The notes below the pieces were generated by a model that saw only the letters and a list, made by a program, of their open reading frames with translations, had not been told where the DNA came from and made no database searches. Position numbers and translations under genes: made by a program. From Apus apus (Eukaryota > Chordata > Aves > Apodiformes > Apodidae), in the NCBI RefSeq assembly GCF_020740795.1, contig NC_067299.1, positions 11,605,333-11,669,332 of the forward strand: 64,000 nucleotides of DNA, in the 5' to 3' direction. Shown one piece after another: positions 13,641 through 26,800 of this stretch. Every line of letters starts with the position of its first letter. Position 1 is the stretch's first letter.

Positions 13641-15189
13641 TTTAAAATAATGTATTTCTTTGCAGGGAGAGGAAGGATTTTGATCCCTGCTTTTAGGGTT
13701 CAGAGCCTCTAGGGAGCTTGTTCTGTGTCCTCAAGGTTTTCTCCTGCAGTCCTAAGTTAAAACATGCTCAGTTGGTAAAAGAAAGTTGATTTACTCCTAA
13801 AATCACCAAACTGTTCATATTATACAGAAATTAGACAAAGTATTCTGAGACTTGCCATAAAATAATGCATGTTGGGAAAACTGTTTATATACTTTTCTCT
13901 GCTAAATAACAAGAATGTTCCACTATTCTACATATCTACATGCTTTTTCTACATGTAGGTGATTTGTTATTGCTGATTGCTTTGCCTTCTCAATAGTAAA
14001 TACATTAGTTTGAGTTTTTCTATTTCTTTTTTAATACCTTTGTTTTGAACTTTTCCCAATCTTTCAAAATTATTTCCAAAATACTAATCCCAGACCTAGA
14101 GGCTGTAGGGATCCTGGCCACACCACACCTACTAATGGTACCTTTGCATCCAAGATTGGGGCTACAGACACTGAAATAAAAAAATACTAATGCTCATTTT
14201 TAATTTTGTATGCTTGTATATACACTTAACTAAAAAAAACACAACACCTTTAAGGGCTGAGCTATTTCTCAAATAAAAGGTTTTCTTCTTACACAATCAG
14301 ACTTGCATCTATTTTTGTTGTAATTCTATTTGGAAAAATTTTAAATCTCCTTCTCTCAAGTCTCTACAGTGGCTCTTCCTTTTCTTTTCCAAAACATTCC
14401 TTATTTTCCCATCCATCTTCAGACCAACTTTGTCAGCTCTCTCCAAATGGAGACTGAGGTATGGGCAAGAAGGAAAGCAGGATTTCTTCTTCAAATAACC
14501 CAAGAGCCAAAATACCACGAGTGTAGGCCATGCAAACGCCATTAGCAATTAGTTGATCTCAAAGAGCTTTGGGAGTTGCAGTTGGGAGGGCATGGTGAAT
14601 CCTTAGCTGCTCAGGGATTGCCTGCTCTCAGTAAGATCCAAATATGTTCTTTCCAATTGATGTGGTTAAGGTTTGGTTCTTCCCACTTCAATATGGGGCC
14701 ATTTCCTGACTTTGCTGAGCTTTTTTTCAGAAGAAGCCCAGGCTACTGCCCTCAGCTCAACAGAAATCTGAGCTTCCAGCCAGCTGGAAACTGCAAACTA
14801 GTTCACAATGTTCACAACCCAGTTCTCCCGTGTTAAGCAATAGTTAATGCCTAGAGCATGTGCTTTCTGAACAGGCTTGAGCTCTCCGCAAGCTGGAAAA
14901 TGATTTCTGTAAGAAGTCTAAGGTGTTGGGTTTTTGACCTATAAAGCCCAAAGTGGCTCTGCCTACTTGAGAAATTCCTCTCCCTTTGCATCATACTGCA
15001 TCGTGTGGAGTGCCAGAGGTAAGGCTGCCTGGGCTGAACTGGAAGGTGGAGATGGCATCTGCCTGGTATCCACCCGCTCCTGCACCACTGCCCAGGCACC
15101 TGCAAAACTGAAAACCTAGAGATTTACCAGAAGAACCAGGCACAGGGGCCAGGGGTGTGAGAAGGAATTTGACACCGGGGTTATTTTAT
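13641..15189. other. RNF43 intronic sequence, nothing recognised
   Basis: Non-coding. An 86-codon plus-strand frame near 14576-14836 has no recognisable domain or splice context. Confidence 0.4.
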
Positions 15190-15247
15190 TATGGAATCAT
15201 AGAATGGTTTGGGTTGGAAGGAACCTTAAAGATTATCTAGTTCCATG
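15190..15247 (-). mobile_element. CR1 3' end, very short fragment
   Basis: About 58 bp beginning TATGGAATCATAGAATGGTT, followed by the standard TTGGAAGGAACCTTAAAGAT. It is an extreme 5' truncation in minus orientation. Confidence 0.8.
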
Positions 15248-18227
15248 AGTTAAATAAACACAAGCGAGAGAGACCATTTGTATGAAAAAACCCAAACGAA
15301 AGCCTAAGACTGCAGACAAATAAGCTCCAAAAAGAATATATGCAAGTTCCAAAACCAAACTGCACAGTCCTGCTTGATGCCCGCTAGTATTTCTTCTAGG
15401 CTTTCACCATTCTTCCCCATTTCCTTGGTGACTTAACCAGCCCCCTGAGTTCTGCTACCTGCACCAGATGTAATAGCACTTCAGTTCCCTGTGGATCCTC
15501 CCTTAGGGGTGGCTTCACCCATGTCCAGGGAAGAGCTGGATTCATTGAACAACATCATGACATTCAGTGGCAGGGTGGTGGGAGCTTCCTCAGTTATAGG
15601 TAAATAAGATATTTTTAAAGTTACCTTTTAAGAACATAAGACACTATGATCAAAGTTTGTTTCTGTAGATGATCCTAGAGAACACGGTAGGCAGAAAAGA
15701 AACCAAGAAAATGTTCTGGTAGCAGTACACTTGGTCAGGCTCCATCACTTACGTGTCGGATTTTCTATATTAAAATAAAAATATATTTCTAAAGATATAT
15801 TGACCAGAACACTATGAAGATAATTATAAGTTAAAGAGAACTTTACTTGAATATAGGGCTAACTCAGCACCACTCAGCCTTCAGCAATCTCACTGCAGCA
15901 CTGAACTAAGGAAGCACTGGGATGGAAACAGGACTGGGCCATCCACTCTTCTTTTCCAAGCCACGCTCTGCAATTTGTGTTCTCCTGAGATGGACATGAG
16001 GGCTGACTGCACCCTGCAGGGTCTGACACAACCGAGAAGGCCTGTCCAAAAATGGTGTAAAAACCCTAAACTTCTTAACTCATTAATTGTAAAGATAACC
16101 AAGTTCTGTACCTACATTACATATAAAGAACCAGTTGTGCATCTGTGTCAATAGGCTTAATAGACTTTATATAAGAGTTCCAATGACATTAAAGTTAAGC
16201 ACATGACATCATGTTTTTGCAAGATTGGGATGTTGATAAACACATGGTAAATGAGATGTCCCAATAAAGCCTAATTCAAGTGTATTTCATATCTGACTTA
16301 TCTAAATGCAAACTAAAAATAGTTTCTCCCCTTAATTTCTTCCTTATTTTGTACCTTGAAAGCTATAGCTCTGTTTCCCATTTTGTCCCTCCAGAGGCAG
16401 GAATGCACTGCAGGATCAGGACACAAACAATTTTGAGTGGCATTTTATATTCAGTTTTGATATGCAGTGGCAGAATTAGAAACTCGGCTGTAGGATATAC
16501 ATGACAGGTCACAGGTACAATTGACTAAGCTTTCCCAGAGCTCAGTGCCAGGCACCAGGCAAACATCCTGCTGCAGAAGGCACAGCCTGACCCCCTGATC
16601 CCAACACTGCCACCTGAAACCAGACCTGAGTGATTTTCTGCACTGGATTCAGTGGGATCTGAAGGAGGAATGATCACTCATACACACAGTGGTGGAATCA
16701 GGGCCCCAAAACATATACAGCCCAGGTCAGTATCTGTATACACAAACCAAACAGATGAGATTAATGTTTCCCCAGCCCTCTCCATTTTGAGGATGATGTT
16801 TAAAGGCTGAAGTCCATTTGTGAATCTGACACTACTCATGGCTTAGTATCCAAAAGGTCTCATTTGTGCTGCTGAGATGGCGGGCAATACAAAACTCCCA
16901 CTCTGTATGACAGCACTTGGTTAAAAAACGTTGACACACCCCACAAGGGAGCTTATCATCTTCTCCTTTCAAAAAGGTCCCACTCTATACTTTGTGCTCA
17001 GTTGCACCACCACTGTAGTTTTTGTAAGGAATAAATATTGACTTTCCTGGACATTGCCTCACGAGAGAACAGGACCTTGAGTACATTGGTCGAAGATATC
17101 TTTTTAGCCCAGTACTACAGTTACTACAATTACTTAGCACTTCCATTCTGAGTAGGAAAAACAGGGTTTATGAATGTCGCAGATTGCTCATTTTCCTTCC
17201 TAGATAGGTGACCATGTTCTAAAGCTCACTCAATTGTATTTATTTCCTTATAAGACTATCCAAAATGTATTACTTTGATTTAAATTTCCAAGCTACAAAT
17301 CTAATTAAGATGACAACACACCACATTTGGAAAGTAAAGACTGAAAAAAGCCATGCAACAATTAAGATTTAATATTAATGCAGGCTGTTTCTCCATTTTT
17401 TGCTTTGCCCATGGCTGCCAAGTAAATTACCCAGAGAAACAAGAGAGCACACACTAGGTCTCAAGAAACTGAGCTCGAAACTGAACTCAAAACTGAGCAG
17501 AATCAGGAGACTGGTCTGTTCACCAAATAGCTCCGCTCTGTCTCGCAGCAGCATCTGCACCTCGCGGCGAGGTGTTCCAATGCTCTTTCCATAGTAAGGG
17601 TCAGAAAACCAGCATCCATTTCACTTATAAAAATAGATGGTGGTGACACCACAGGAACCACTGTGTGGGTAAAATTCAACTTTCAGGTACAGGCAATACA
17701 CAAGACAACAACGTGCTGTGTGGGAGAAATCTGGAGGTGTATTTTAGCTGTAGCAGAACCCCAGCTCGCAGCAGAAGTGTGTAGAAAACCTCTGGAATTT
17801 CACAATGACAAACATTTAAAAATCACATTCTCCATCAGAGGTTTAATGGCCCAACATGTGACTCAACAAACTCAGCTGTATAACATCAATTAAGATATGC
17901 AATAATCTTTAAGGGATCAAGCAACCACATCCAAAACTCAACATGAACACAGGCCCAGATCGTGACCAAGAAGAATCGACTGTTTGCATGATCCTTCTGT
18001 CCCAAAGCAGCACGCAGGGCTGGGGAGCAAGAGCACCAAGGGACAAAACCCACTGGTGGACAGCTCATGGAAAAACTGCCTTGTCACTTTGGTTGTAAAT
18101 CTGCACTTGGGGAATAAAATCAAAGCCATCGTGCCGGGAGATGAAGCAGCACCAAGAGAAAAGGGGGGAAAGGACAGGGGCTGGAAGGTAAGGCAGGTGG
18201 AGTTGGGTGAAACAAAGCTGCTCTTAC
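15248..18227. other. RNF43 first coding intron, proximal part
   Basis: Non-coding sequence between the short CR1 end and the RNF43 exon 1 donor. No further RNF43 exon (protease-associated domain, transmembrane or RING) is visible anywhere in 1-18227. Confidence 0.5.
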
Positions 18228-18464
18228 CTGGAGCAGTTTTCCTTCAGCAGGAGTCACCTCAGCGATGTTAGCAAACTCCCCTTCCAGTATGATGGGCTCC
18301 ACTTTCAGGGGGATCACCCTGATGATGGCTTTCTGTGCCGCAGCCCTCTCCGACTCGACGGCCGCCGCCAGCGCCAGCCCGGTCTGGCCAAGCCCTGCCT
18401 GCAGGGTCGCCATGAGCAGCCAGGGCCAGAGGACAGCCAGCTGCAGCGGGGGGCCAGCACTCAT
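18228..18464 (-). CDS. RNF43: RNF43 first coding exon (79 codons)
   Basis: RNF43 is a transmembrane RING E3 ubiquitin ligase that sends Frizzled receptors for degradation and is antagonised by R-spondin. The exon encodes [20 protein letters not shown] (the signal peptide, about residues 1-26). It continues with [20 protein letters not shown] and the start of the protease-associated ectodomain, up to [11 protein letters not shown]. This is close to human RNF43 over the same exon, with the same phase-0 end. The donor is gtaaga after 18228. The start at 18464-18462 was chosen by agreement with the mammalian N-terminus; an in-frame ATG 33 bp upstream would add [11 protein letters not shown] and is less likely. 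The RING-containing exons lie left of the window. Confidence 0.94.
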
Positions 18465-18610
18465 GCTACCAGCTGCAGCAGCGGGCTCGGGCCACACATA
18501 CCGCTCGGGAACGCGTCCTCACCCTGCAGCGGGCTCCAGCCCTCAGCAAAGCTCGTCGCGTTTCCCAGCGAGGGGAGAGGGGCTCGGGCACCGCCAGCGC
18601 TGCTCACCGG
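18330..18610. promoter_or_regulatory. second CpG-rich patch over RNF43 coding exon 1
   Basis: CpG density is raised over and just upstream of the RNF43 start codon (gactcgacggccgccgcc, cgggaacgcg, agctcgtcgcg). It may be an alternative promoter or simply the edge of the island system. No TATA box is evident. Confidence 0.4.
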
Positions 18611-20109
18611 GAAACTGCTTCGTGTCTCACCATCACCACTTCTCTTCCTTGCTGCCACGTGCTCAAAGGCCACTGGGAGCTCAAAGGCATATTTAAAACA
18701 AACAAAGTAAAAAAAAAAAAATATCCTCAGTTACGAGTCCCTCCTCCAGCAGATGAATCCGGAAAGATCAGTGAAACAGGTTGCAAGCAAGAAATCAGTT
18801 CAGATATACAGGAACACCTGGGAGCATGAGTAACTCTTCAGTCCCACAGAGATGAGGCATGGGGAGATCCCTCCATGGATGTGGTGTCCTCATGTCTATT
18901 GCCCCAGACTTAGGAAGATCCACAGGTTCAAAACATCCATCTCATATAGTCTTGAGAGACATCTCACCTTCTTGCCAGCATTTCCCACAATATAAGTTCA
19001 GGCACTTCCCCCTGAATGTTACCTGCAGTTACCAGGAGCCCTCTCAGAAACTATGCAGCAGGTACTTCTTGAATTTATGGTGAAAAGAAAGTTTGCTTCT
19101 GCACCGTTCTCTTCCACACTGAGCTGATCCCTTCCATTCTCTGCGTGCCAGAATTGCTTCATTCAGGTTTGCAGATCAAACTTTACTTTTCTCCGAGCAA
19201 TCCACATTCAGAGTCTGACGCTGGGTGCAGTTCTCCAGGATAATTAATAAAGCATGGAGCTTCTCTTCATTGTTTCAAGTTCCCGGGAAATAAAAGGGCC
19301 CCAAAACACTTCAAAAGTTTCAATACCGAGCCAAGCAGGTATCGAGCAAAAAGTTACAGCGTATCTGGTTTCTCTCGCACTATTTTTGTGCGCGCCCAAG
19401 TTCCGGTATGACCACTTCCAAGCACACATTAAGAAGATCCCGAATAAAGGCCCCACAAACTCAAATATAAAGTTCCATGGTCTGCCCAAAGGTCACAGGA
19501 AAAGTATCGAGGAGCCTTCATAATGGAGAGAATTTAGACAGAGGATATTTTCCATTAACACCAAAGTTAGTGATCGCGCTGCTACGAAGAGAAAAAGTGA
19601 TTTAAAAAAAAAAAGAAAGAAAGATCTGCAAACCTGTTTGGCAGAGCCTGCTGGAGCTCGCAGGGGCCGGGGTGGGTGGAAAGGCTGCTGTAAATCCTAG
19701 GCAAAAGTTATTTCCAGTAGCTTTGGAAAACTGTGTGGGTCTGTTGATGTTTGGTCTTGGCCTTATATATATATACTTGTATATATATAACAATTAAAAA
19801 TGATTTTGTATTTCTAATAAGAAAACCTTTTACGAGAGAGAAAGCAGTCTCTCTGGCACGCATGCAGCAGGCAGGTAGGTGCGAGTGGAGCTCCACAGCC
19901 CGAGAGAGAAGCCAGCAAGATCAAAAGGGAGAAAATGACTGCAGACAGAAAGCTCCCGGGGCAGGCATGGCTGAAAGTGAAGTGTCCGCATGTCACCTAC
20001 AGACCTGAGCGAGAACCCAGAGCCACTTCGGAAGCCCTCCTTTAAAGCACCAAAGTCTCTCCTCTGGCTACAGCAAACACAACTCTCGGCTCTCCACGCA
20101 GGGAGCACG
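18465..20109 (-). other. RNF43 5' region between coding exon and CpG island
   Basis: Contains 5' UTR sequence next to the start codon, an A-run at 18708-18720 and a short TA repeat at 19765-19790. It is probably an intron between a non-coding and the coding exon. Confidence 0.4.
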
Positions 20110-20650
20110 GAGGAAAACAACACCCGGGACATGAGCAGCGACCCGGCAGCGGAGCCCGGCAGCCTGAGCGTTCCCGGGGAGGGACGCGGCTCCGCCCGGC
20201 AGCCCCGGCAGCTTTTCCTCCCGGAGCGGGCGGCTCGGAGCGGCGGGGCGCGGCGTGTCCTGCCCCGGGCGGCCCCGCTCTCCTACCTGCTGACACAGAG
20301 AGGGTGGAGCAGCCGGAGCCGCCGCCCCCGGGGCCGCGGGCTCCCCCTCCCGCCCGCAGCGCGGCCCGGACGGGGCTGCGGGGGCTGCGGGGCCGGGGTG
20401 CGGGGCCGGGGTGCGGGGGCTGCGGGGCCGGGGCTGCGGGCGAGCTGGGCAGCCTCGTCCCTCGGCCGGGCCCGGCCTCAGCCCTGCCATGCGCGGTCTG
20501 GCCTCGGCCCTCGCTCCCTCCGGTGCCGCGGCCCCTTCCGAGCTGCTGCAGGTCCCGCTGATGTCAGGGGTCTGGAATTCGGCTGCGGGTCTCCGCTGGC
20601 ATCAGCCCGAGGGAAAGGACCCAGCGGGTCAGACCCCTCGGCCCAAGCAG
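20110..20650. promoter_or_regulatory. CpG island, probable RNF43 promoter and non-coding exon
   Basis: This stretch is extremely GC- and CpG-rich (repeats of GGGGCTGCGGGGCCGGG type near 20380-20440) against an AT-rich background. It lies about 1.7-2.2 kb upstream of RNF43 coding exon 1. A good minus-strand donor (GTCAGCAG|gtagga) at 20287 and an acceptor (gctgctgcag) just before 18472 would join a non-coding exon to the coding exon, as in mammalian RNF43. Confidence 0.6.
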
Positions 20651-21229
20651 GGCTGCGATGTGTGAGGGGGCCTGGCGTGGGCTTGGGTCTGTCACTTCCA
20701 GCACAGAGACAGGACAAACACAACACTCATTTCGGTTTAAAACTTGCATTTGTTGCTGCCCAAGCTGGAGTAGAAAAGAGCATCCTCAAGGTAAACCAAA
20801 TCCCACCCTGTCCCCATTAGCAAAAACACAGTTTAAAATGTCCATCACAGAAGTTACTTCTTATTCAAATAACTGAGCTGCATCCCTGTTAAGGTGCTAA
20901 AATGCTTTACATTGTCTTGAGTTACCTAAAACCTCCCAACTCTTAGTTCCCAAAGTAAGAGGTGTGCTTTCTCCTTGTGCTCTCTCACAGTACATCAGGG
21001 AGTGGCTCAAGGATAAACATAGTTTTGAATACATGAGTTCTCAAAGTGCTGCACTGCAGAAGATCCAGCTCCAGAACATGTTATTAGCATATTAAAAAAC
21101 CACTATAAATATTTATATTCAAATAAATATATTCTCCAAATAGTATCTAACAGAAATATGTATAAATATGTAATGGTATCTAACAAATACTATTGCATAG
21201 GTATTAAAAACTCAACATCTACTCTCAGT

Positions 21230-21336
21230 CAGCTGCTGAACATTAATTGCTATAAAACACTGGCAGGAACTACAGAAATGCCCCTTCTGCTTGGGGACAT
21301 CTGCCTTCATTTAGCCATAAAGGGAACAATTGCCTT
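21230..21336 (+). repeat. direct repeat copy 1
   Basis: Starts AGCTGCTGAACATTAATTGC and contains ATTTAGCCATAAAGGGAAC. It matches 22491-22597 over most of its length. It is not CR1 and its origin is unknown. Confidence 0.85.
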
Positions 21337-22490
21337 AAATAAGATTTTAAAAATTAAAAACTCATTTCAAGACCCATTTAAAGAAAGCACGAAAAACTTG
21401 TCATTATCAATACCACTTGAAAATTATTGAAGCAGAAGAATTCCCCATTCATGTAAAAGATTGGCAGCTGTCCTATGTAATGGATACCCCTGTCAAAAGA
21501 GACACTTGCTGCTGGAACAGAGCGTTGGTTTAGGCAGGAAGAACATTTCCTGATTAATTGCTCAGTAAATTTGCTCATCTGTCCTATAACTGCTCTCCTG
21601 AAATCCCTGACCCCATCAGACCCAGAATCTTGTGACTTTCCTACGCTTTTGTTTCCTACACAGTTCCCAGCAAAGGGCCACAGGATGACTTCAAGCAGAG
21701 ACAGTAACAGCACCAAACACCATCTCTGCTGAGTACACTGGAGCTTCCAACAGTGGTAAAGACAAAGATTCTAAACACAGCACTAACCCTCATTTGCTTC
21801 CCAGTGAGGAAGTTTTGAGAAAGTTTTGAGAAAGTTTCCAAGGCTTCTGTTTACAAGTTCAGACTTATCTAAAGAACACAGACAGCTCAGACATTACATC
21901 CTATTAACTACTCTGATCACTAGATGCTTTATAAACTTGACAGGTAGAAAATGTGACAGAAAAGGTGTACAGAATGGAGTAACTAATGCCCTGCAAAGTT
22001 AAAATGAAAGCAAATAAAAAGAGGTAGAGTATTGATAAAAATAATAAATAGTTTAAATGATGCAAAGTCGCTGTTGTGTGCAAAGCTCCACTGCTGCAGG
22101 AACCAGGGCACCCAGCTGGCAGCTGCTGCACATTTTCAGATTCTTGTCACCCTGTGCTCACACTCTGGTGTCCTCCTTCTGAGTGCACTGCCACTTCCAG
22201 GCTGCAACTGCCAGCCGATGGAAATCTGGGAAGAAAAGGGAATACTGGGTAAATACCTTGTACACATTGCCCTTGGCAGCACCCTCAGCAATTGTACTTC
22301 TATCAGATCCTGTGAAATATGGCCTGAAAGACAGAATCAGACTCACATCTTTGGGGGCTGCTGTTGAGAGAGCAGGAATTAGTCTAATTTTCCAAAAACT
22401 GTCACTAGAAAACAACTACAAAACAAATGATCCAAAAAGTGCTCCCATTTTCAAGATAGAGATATGGGTGTGCCCTCACAGCAATGGGTA

Positions 22491-22597
22491 CCAGCTGCCA
22501 AACATTAATTGCTATAAAACCCTGGCAGGATCTACAGAAATGCTGCTCCTGCTTGTCACGTCTGCCTTCATTTAGCCATAAAAGGCACAATTGCCTC
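22491..22597 (+). repeat. direct repeat copy 2
   Basis: Second copy of the 21230 unit, 1.26 kb downstream in the same orientation, sharing AACATTAATTGCTATAAAAC and CTGCCTTCATTTAGCCATAA. A few substitutions and a small indel near 22550 separate the copies. Confidence 0.85.
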
Positions 22598-23618
22598 AAA
22601 ATCTGCCACAGTGCCAAGATCCTCGAGTAAACTCATGGTGGCACAGGCAGGACAAACACTTTGGGCTTCAGACAGGACATGAAGAGTTCAGGGCCAGACC
22701 TGATCCCACAGTAGCTCTTTAAGGTCTTTGTGGGAAACCTCACTATGACCCAGCAGGAACACTAATGACATTATTTTTGTCTGCAAGATGTAAGCAAAGG
22801 AACATAGAGATCTCATCTGAAGGAAGATTTGCCCTCAGCAATTGCATCTATGAATCTATCTCCCTTGCAGGGAACAAGGGGGGACACACAGTGACAAAAC
22901 TGCAAGGGGCTTGGGAGCAGGTGGTGAACTTCTTGGGCACCTGGTGGCATGATAACGATGGACTGATATGAGGCAGTAACATCTCAGTGTTAGGTCTGTG
23001 TTCTTGCAGCAAAAAGAAAACAAAAAAAAGAAAAAAGAAAAAAGAAAAATGACAGATGATTTGAAGGACCAGATGACTCACAAAAATACATGGCCAGACA
23101 TGGAGAAAGAAAGCCTCTTCCTTACTGCATCAGTATCAGCTTAGATGCTTAAATCCAGAAGTAATAAATCCTGCCTCCTCCACCCTGAGATCCCTATTTC
23201 CAGAAAGAAGGGCTGGAAAAAACATTTTCTCCAGTCAGAAGCTGGTCCTTCTGGTGCACTTTTTCAGAAGAGGAAGCACCAAGCACAGCCATTAGGTCCA
23301 GCACAGCTGTCTTCTAGCTGAGTGTACCTGTGGAGGGCAATGCAGAGGAGATCAGGAAAGACATGTGAAGAATGTCCAGAGTTCCTACCAATCACTCGTG
23401 AAGTCCAAAAGGATTCCTGTTGCAAGTGTGGACACTGCCAACAGAAGCAGACAGACTTATTCCAAAAATTCCATTTGGTAGATGAGCTCAAGTAGCAGAA
23501 AAGGAAGACACATCATCAGCACCTTCCAATCTATGTTCTAAGAAAGAGCCTGGGGCTGAAACAAGCTGTGCCTGAAAGGTGAACTGTCCCTCATCCATCA
23601 ATGGGATAGACACGCCAG

Positions 23619-23895
23619 GAATCATAGACTCTCAGAATCACTCAATGTTGGGGTTGGAAAGGACCTCCAAAGATCATCAAGTCCAACCCCCCTGCCAGAG
23701 CAGGACCAAAACCAGGGCAGGTCACTCAGAAAGGCATCCAGACAGGTCTGGAAAGTCTCCAGAGAAGGAGACTCCACAGCCTCTCTGGGCAGCCTGTCCC
23801 AGGGCTCTGTCACCCTCACAGGAAAGAAGTTCTTCCTCATGTTGAGGTGGAACTTCCTGTGCTCCAGTTTGAATAAGAGAACCATTCCCACTGTC
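23619..23895 (-). mobile_element. CR1 3' fragment, minus orientation
   Basis: Begins ATCATAGACTCTCAGAATCA, then GGGGTTGGAAAGGACCTCCA and the CACAGCCTCTCTGGGCAGCC block. It belongs to the CR1 subfamily whose sense strand reads CAGAGAGGCTGTGGAGTCTC. Confidence 0.88.
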
Positions 23896-26800
23896 TCCCA
23901 AGAGTGGGAAGGGAACAGATGACACAGCCTGTGCTCCTTTGCATTGACATATCTCAGGGCTGAGTTCAGTTCTGCACCCTCTGCAGCTGCCTGTGACTCC
24001 GTGGAGGACTCCCAAATAGTTCCTCTTCTCCTGCTGCTATCCAAGAAAATGGGGTCTGTGTGCCAAGTTGCCAAGTACAAAGAGAGTTAGTGCCTCAGGA
24101 GGAAAGATGCAGTTCAAGCAAACACATTCAAAACAAACCAAGACAGGGGTTCTTCACCCACTATGTAATTACCCTCTGTTGATTACTTTGACTTCCAAAA
24201 AATACAGTGGATACTAAATATTTGCCTGGCTTCAAAGAGTGACTAGAAAAATTGAAGAAAAGTTTAATGAGGCCTTTTCTACTTGCTAGTACAAAATTGC
24301 CAAAGATTCTGTGGGAGACAGGACAGTGGACTAGAAAGGCCTTTCATCTTGGCCCTAGTTGGCAGGATGTTCTTAAGACTGGGGAACTAGACTTGAGCTG
24401 AGAAGGTTGGTCAAATACATTGTTTTTCACTGATAACCTAGGTCCATGGTTGATGGGGCTGCAGAGATGGGCTGGTGGCTCTGGAAGGAAATCTTGGGGT
24501 TAGCATTTGATTCCTACAGCAGCTGTGTCTCTTGCCACAGGAGAGCTGCAAAAGGGCAAAGAAATCTGGTCCAGTTCTTCTAAGGAAAATAACATCTTTT
24601 TATGCAAGGGTTTAGTTCTAGGCTCATTGGTACAGATTATCACCTTGATTTCAGCCCAGAGCTGCTCCCAGTCAGTCACAGAAGTGACTTTTCCTTCCAT
24701 CTTCATGGCAGTGGCCTTTGGTGCCCCATCATGTGTGTGATTCCTAGGACTTGGTGTCACCACATGACAGAGACAAGCTCCTCATGTCAGCAGCTGGCTG
24801 AAAGAGATGGAACAAAAGCCTTCTCCAGAGCAGGAGACATATCAAAGTCCATTCTCAGAGAACTTGGAAGTTAGCTCTCAAAGAAAGAGAGGAAGATGGG
24901 CAGGATTCCGTCACTTTCAGAGGATAAGCTGTGAAGTAACACCTGGAAGTACTCATATCCAATATTTTAGCACAGAAAAGATGAAGGAAGAAGCTGTTTC
25001 TGAAGACCCCCAGAGGAAAGGAGGTACTGACAGAAACACGTATAGTGAGAGCAACAGAAGCCAGATGATCTTTAAACTTGTCTGCTTCAGGCTTCCAGCT
25101 AAAGGGCAGGAGGTGGGCTGTGCAGGAGAGGAAAGACAGACCTGGATGACTATTATATTTCCCAGCGAGTAGACTCTATGCTAATTGTTGCTAATTAGCA
25201 TTAGTGTAACTGCGCTTCACCTCTGGTGGAACAATCCCACAGAAATACTTTTCAAAATATTCCCATACAGGACTTTACAACTGCCAAATTAAGCAAATGT
25301 TCTGCTCCAGATATGAAAACTGAGAAATTATCCATGATACCAAGAAGCACCTGAACAACAACTCTCAGTTCTATGTCTTAAACAAAACCCTGTCTGCTTT
25401 CAGGATGGCACCCGACCTTCTTTCTCAGCTTCCCAACAAAAGGACTTCATTCCTTTCTTGAATGGTTGACACCGATGCGCATTATGAGCTGAATTTCTAA
25501 CTGGCATCATGATCTGGAACCTGGGAACTACCCTTTGCAGTGAGCAACAGCTCTTCAATCTCCACAAGCAGCTCTTGGATGAAGAGCTGTGATGGAAATA
25601 GCTCCTGGTGAGACCTGCAGGCTGCACCAGCTTCTCCTTTAGAATGGATCCAAAGTGCACTCGTTGTGTCCCTTTCTGTCTCTTTCATCTGGGGACATTT
25701 CAGTTTTCCCTTTAGTGACTCATTTTGACAATTCTTTGGCCTCAAATGTTCTGCTGCTTGTTTTTCTCATCTATCACAGCAAACATATCAGCAGACTGGT
25801 ACAAAACTGAATTAATGACCTGAGACAAAAGGTTTCAGCTTCTGCACTAATTTCATCTATTTGGTGGGTTTTTTCCCCTTTATTTCAATCACCACCTCAT
25901 TACTCAGCATCTCAGTAATCCCCAAAAATATTTAGAATCTCTTCTTTCCAAGGGAGTTGCCACTGATTGAACTGTGTCATCTTCTCCTGAATTTGGGTTT
26001 TACAGGTGACTCTTCCTCTTTTACGTGTCTGTTCACAGGCTCAGTGTCTGACATGAATTGTCTTGCTTCTGTCTCTGATGTTCTGTATTCACATAAAACT
26101 CAAGTATCCTCCTTAAAAAACAACAACAAAGAAAACAAAAGAAATAAAACCAAAGATCACTCAATATTTTCTTACAATCACTTTAGGAACAAAAGAAGAA
26201 CTACTCTTCTGCACACCCAAAGGACATCTAACAAGCGTTGAACATGGCCTAGATGGTTTACATGCTAAGTGTTTTTAACTCAGAATTGAGCTTGCCAGAT
26301 TTAAACTCAAGCTCTCACAAAATGTCTTATGAAGCAAAACACAAAATCAGAAAACCAGATTAGGCAAAGGAAGGGTGCATGTCCTCACAGATTGAGCTCT
26401 ACCCTCAGTTATCAAACAAGCTCCAAGAATGAAGCTAGAAGAAATCCAGGTGCACTCCTTGTTCCCAACACGGGAATCAGGATTGGCAGATCTGGCCCAA
26501 ACAACTTGACACAGCCAAGGGATGATGCAAAACTCCTCAGGCAGCCCCATGGCTCTGGAAGGGAATCTCACCCCACCCCGCACAAGGGTGAAGACAGTAC
26601 TAATGTGTTGCTTGGGTTGTGGAGCCCTCTGCTGCTGCTCCTCATGCATTTTGCAGGCAACATCTCACTGAACTGGTGCATTTCCATGATCACGTGGCAG
26701 AAAATCTGGAGGTTAAAAAAAGAAGAAAAAAAAAAAGCCAACCACCCACTTTCTGTTTCTGTTCCACGGAGGAAGTAAAGGGCCAAAGGGAAGGACTTGG

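Larger units (their letters stand above)
20651..23618. other. RNF43-HSF5 intergenic sequence
   Basis: Mostly unrecognised. It holds the ~107-bp direct duplication (21230-21336 and 22491-22597) and an A/G-rich low-complexity tract at 23010-23050. No exon is supported. Confidence 0.4.

Noticed and set aside
19990..20820. 276-codon plus-strand open frame across the CpG island
   Set aside because: Very GC-rich sequence has few stop codons by chance. The translation is Arg/Gly/Ala/Pro low-complexity with no domain, and the frame is antisense to the RNF43 promoter.
24500..24763. 87-codon minus-strand frame
   Set aside because: No domain, no splice sites and no similarity to neighbouring genes expected by synteny.
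25497..25745. Minus-strand 82-codon frame ending in an acidic, Leu-rich C-terminus, considered as the last HSF5 exon
   Set aside because: The resemblance to the HSF5 C-terminus is weak and there is no convincing acceptor or phase match with the 28626 donor.
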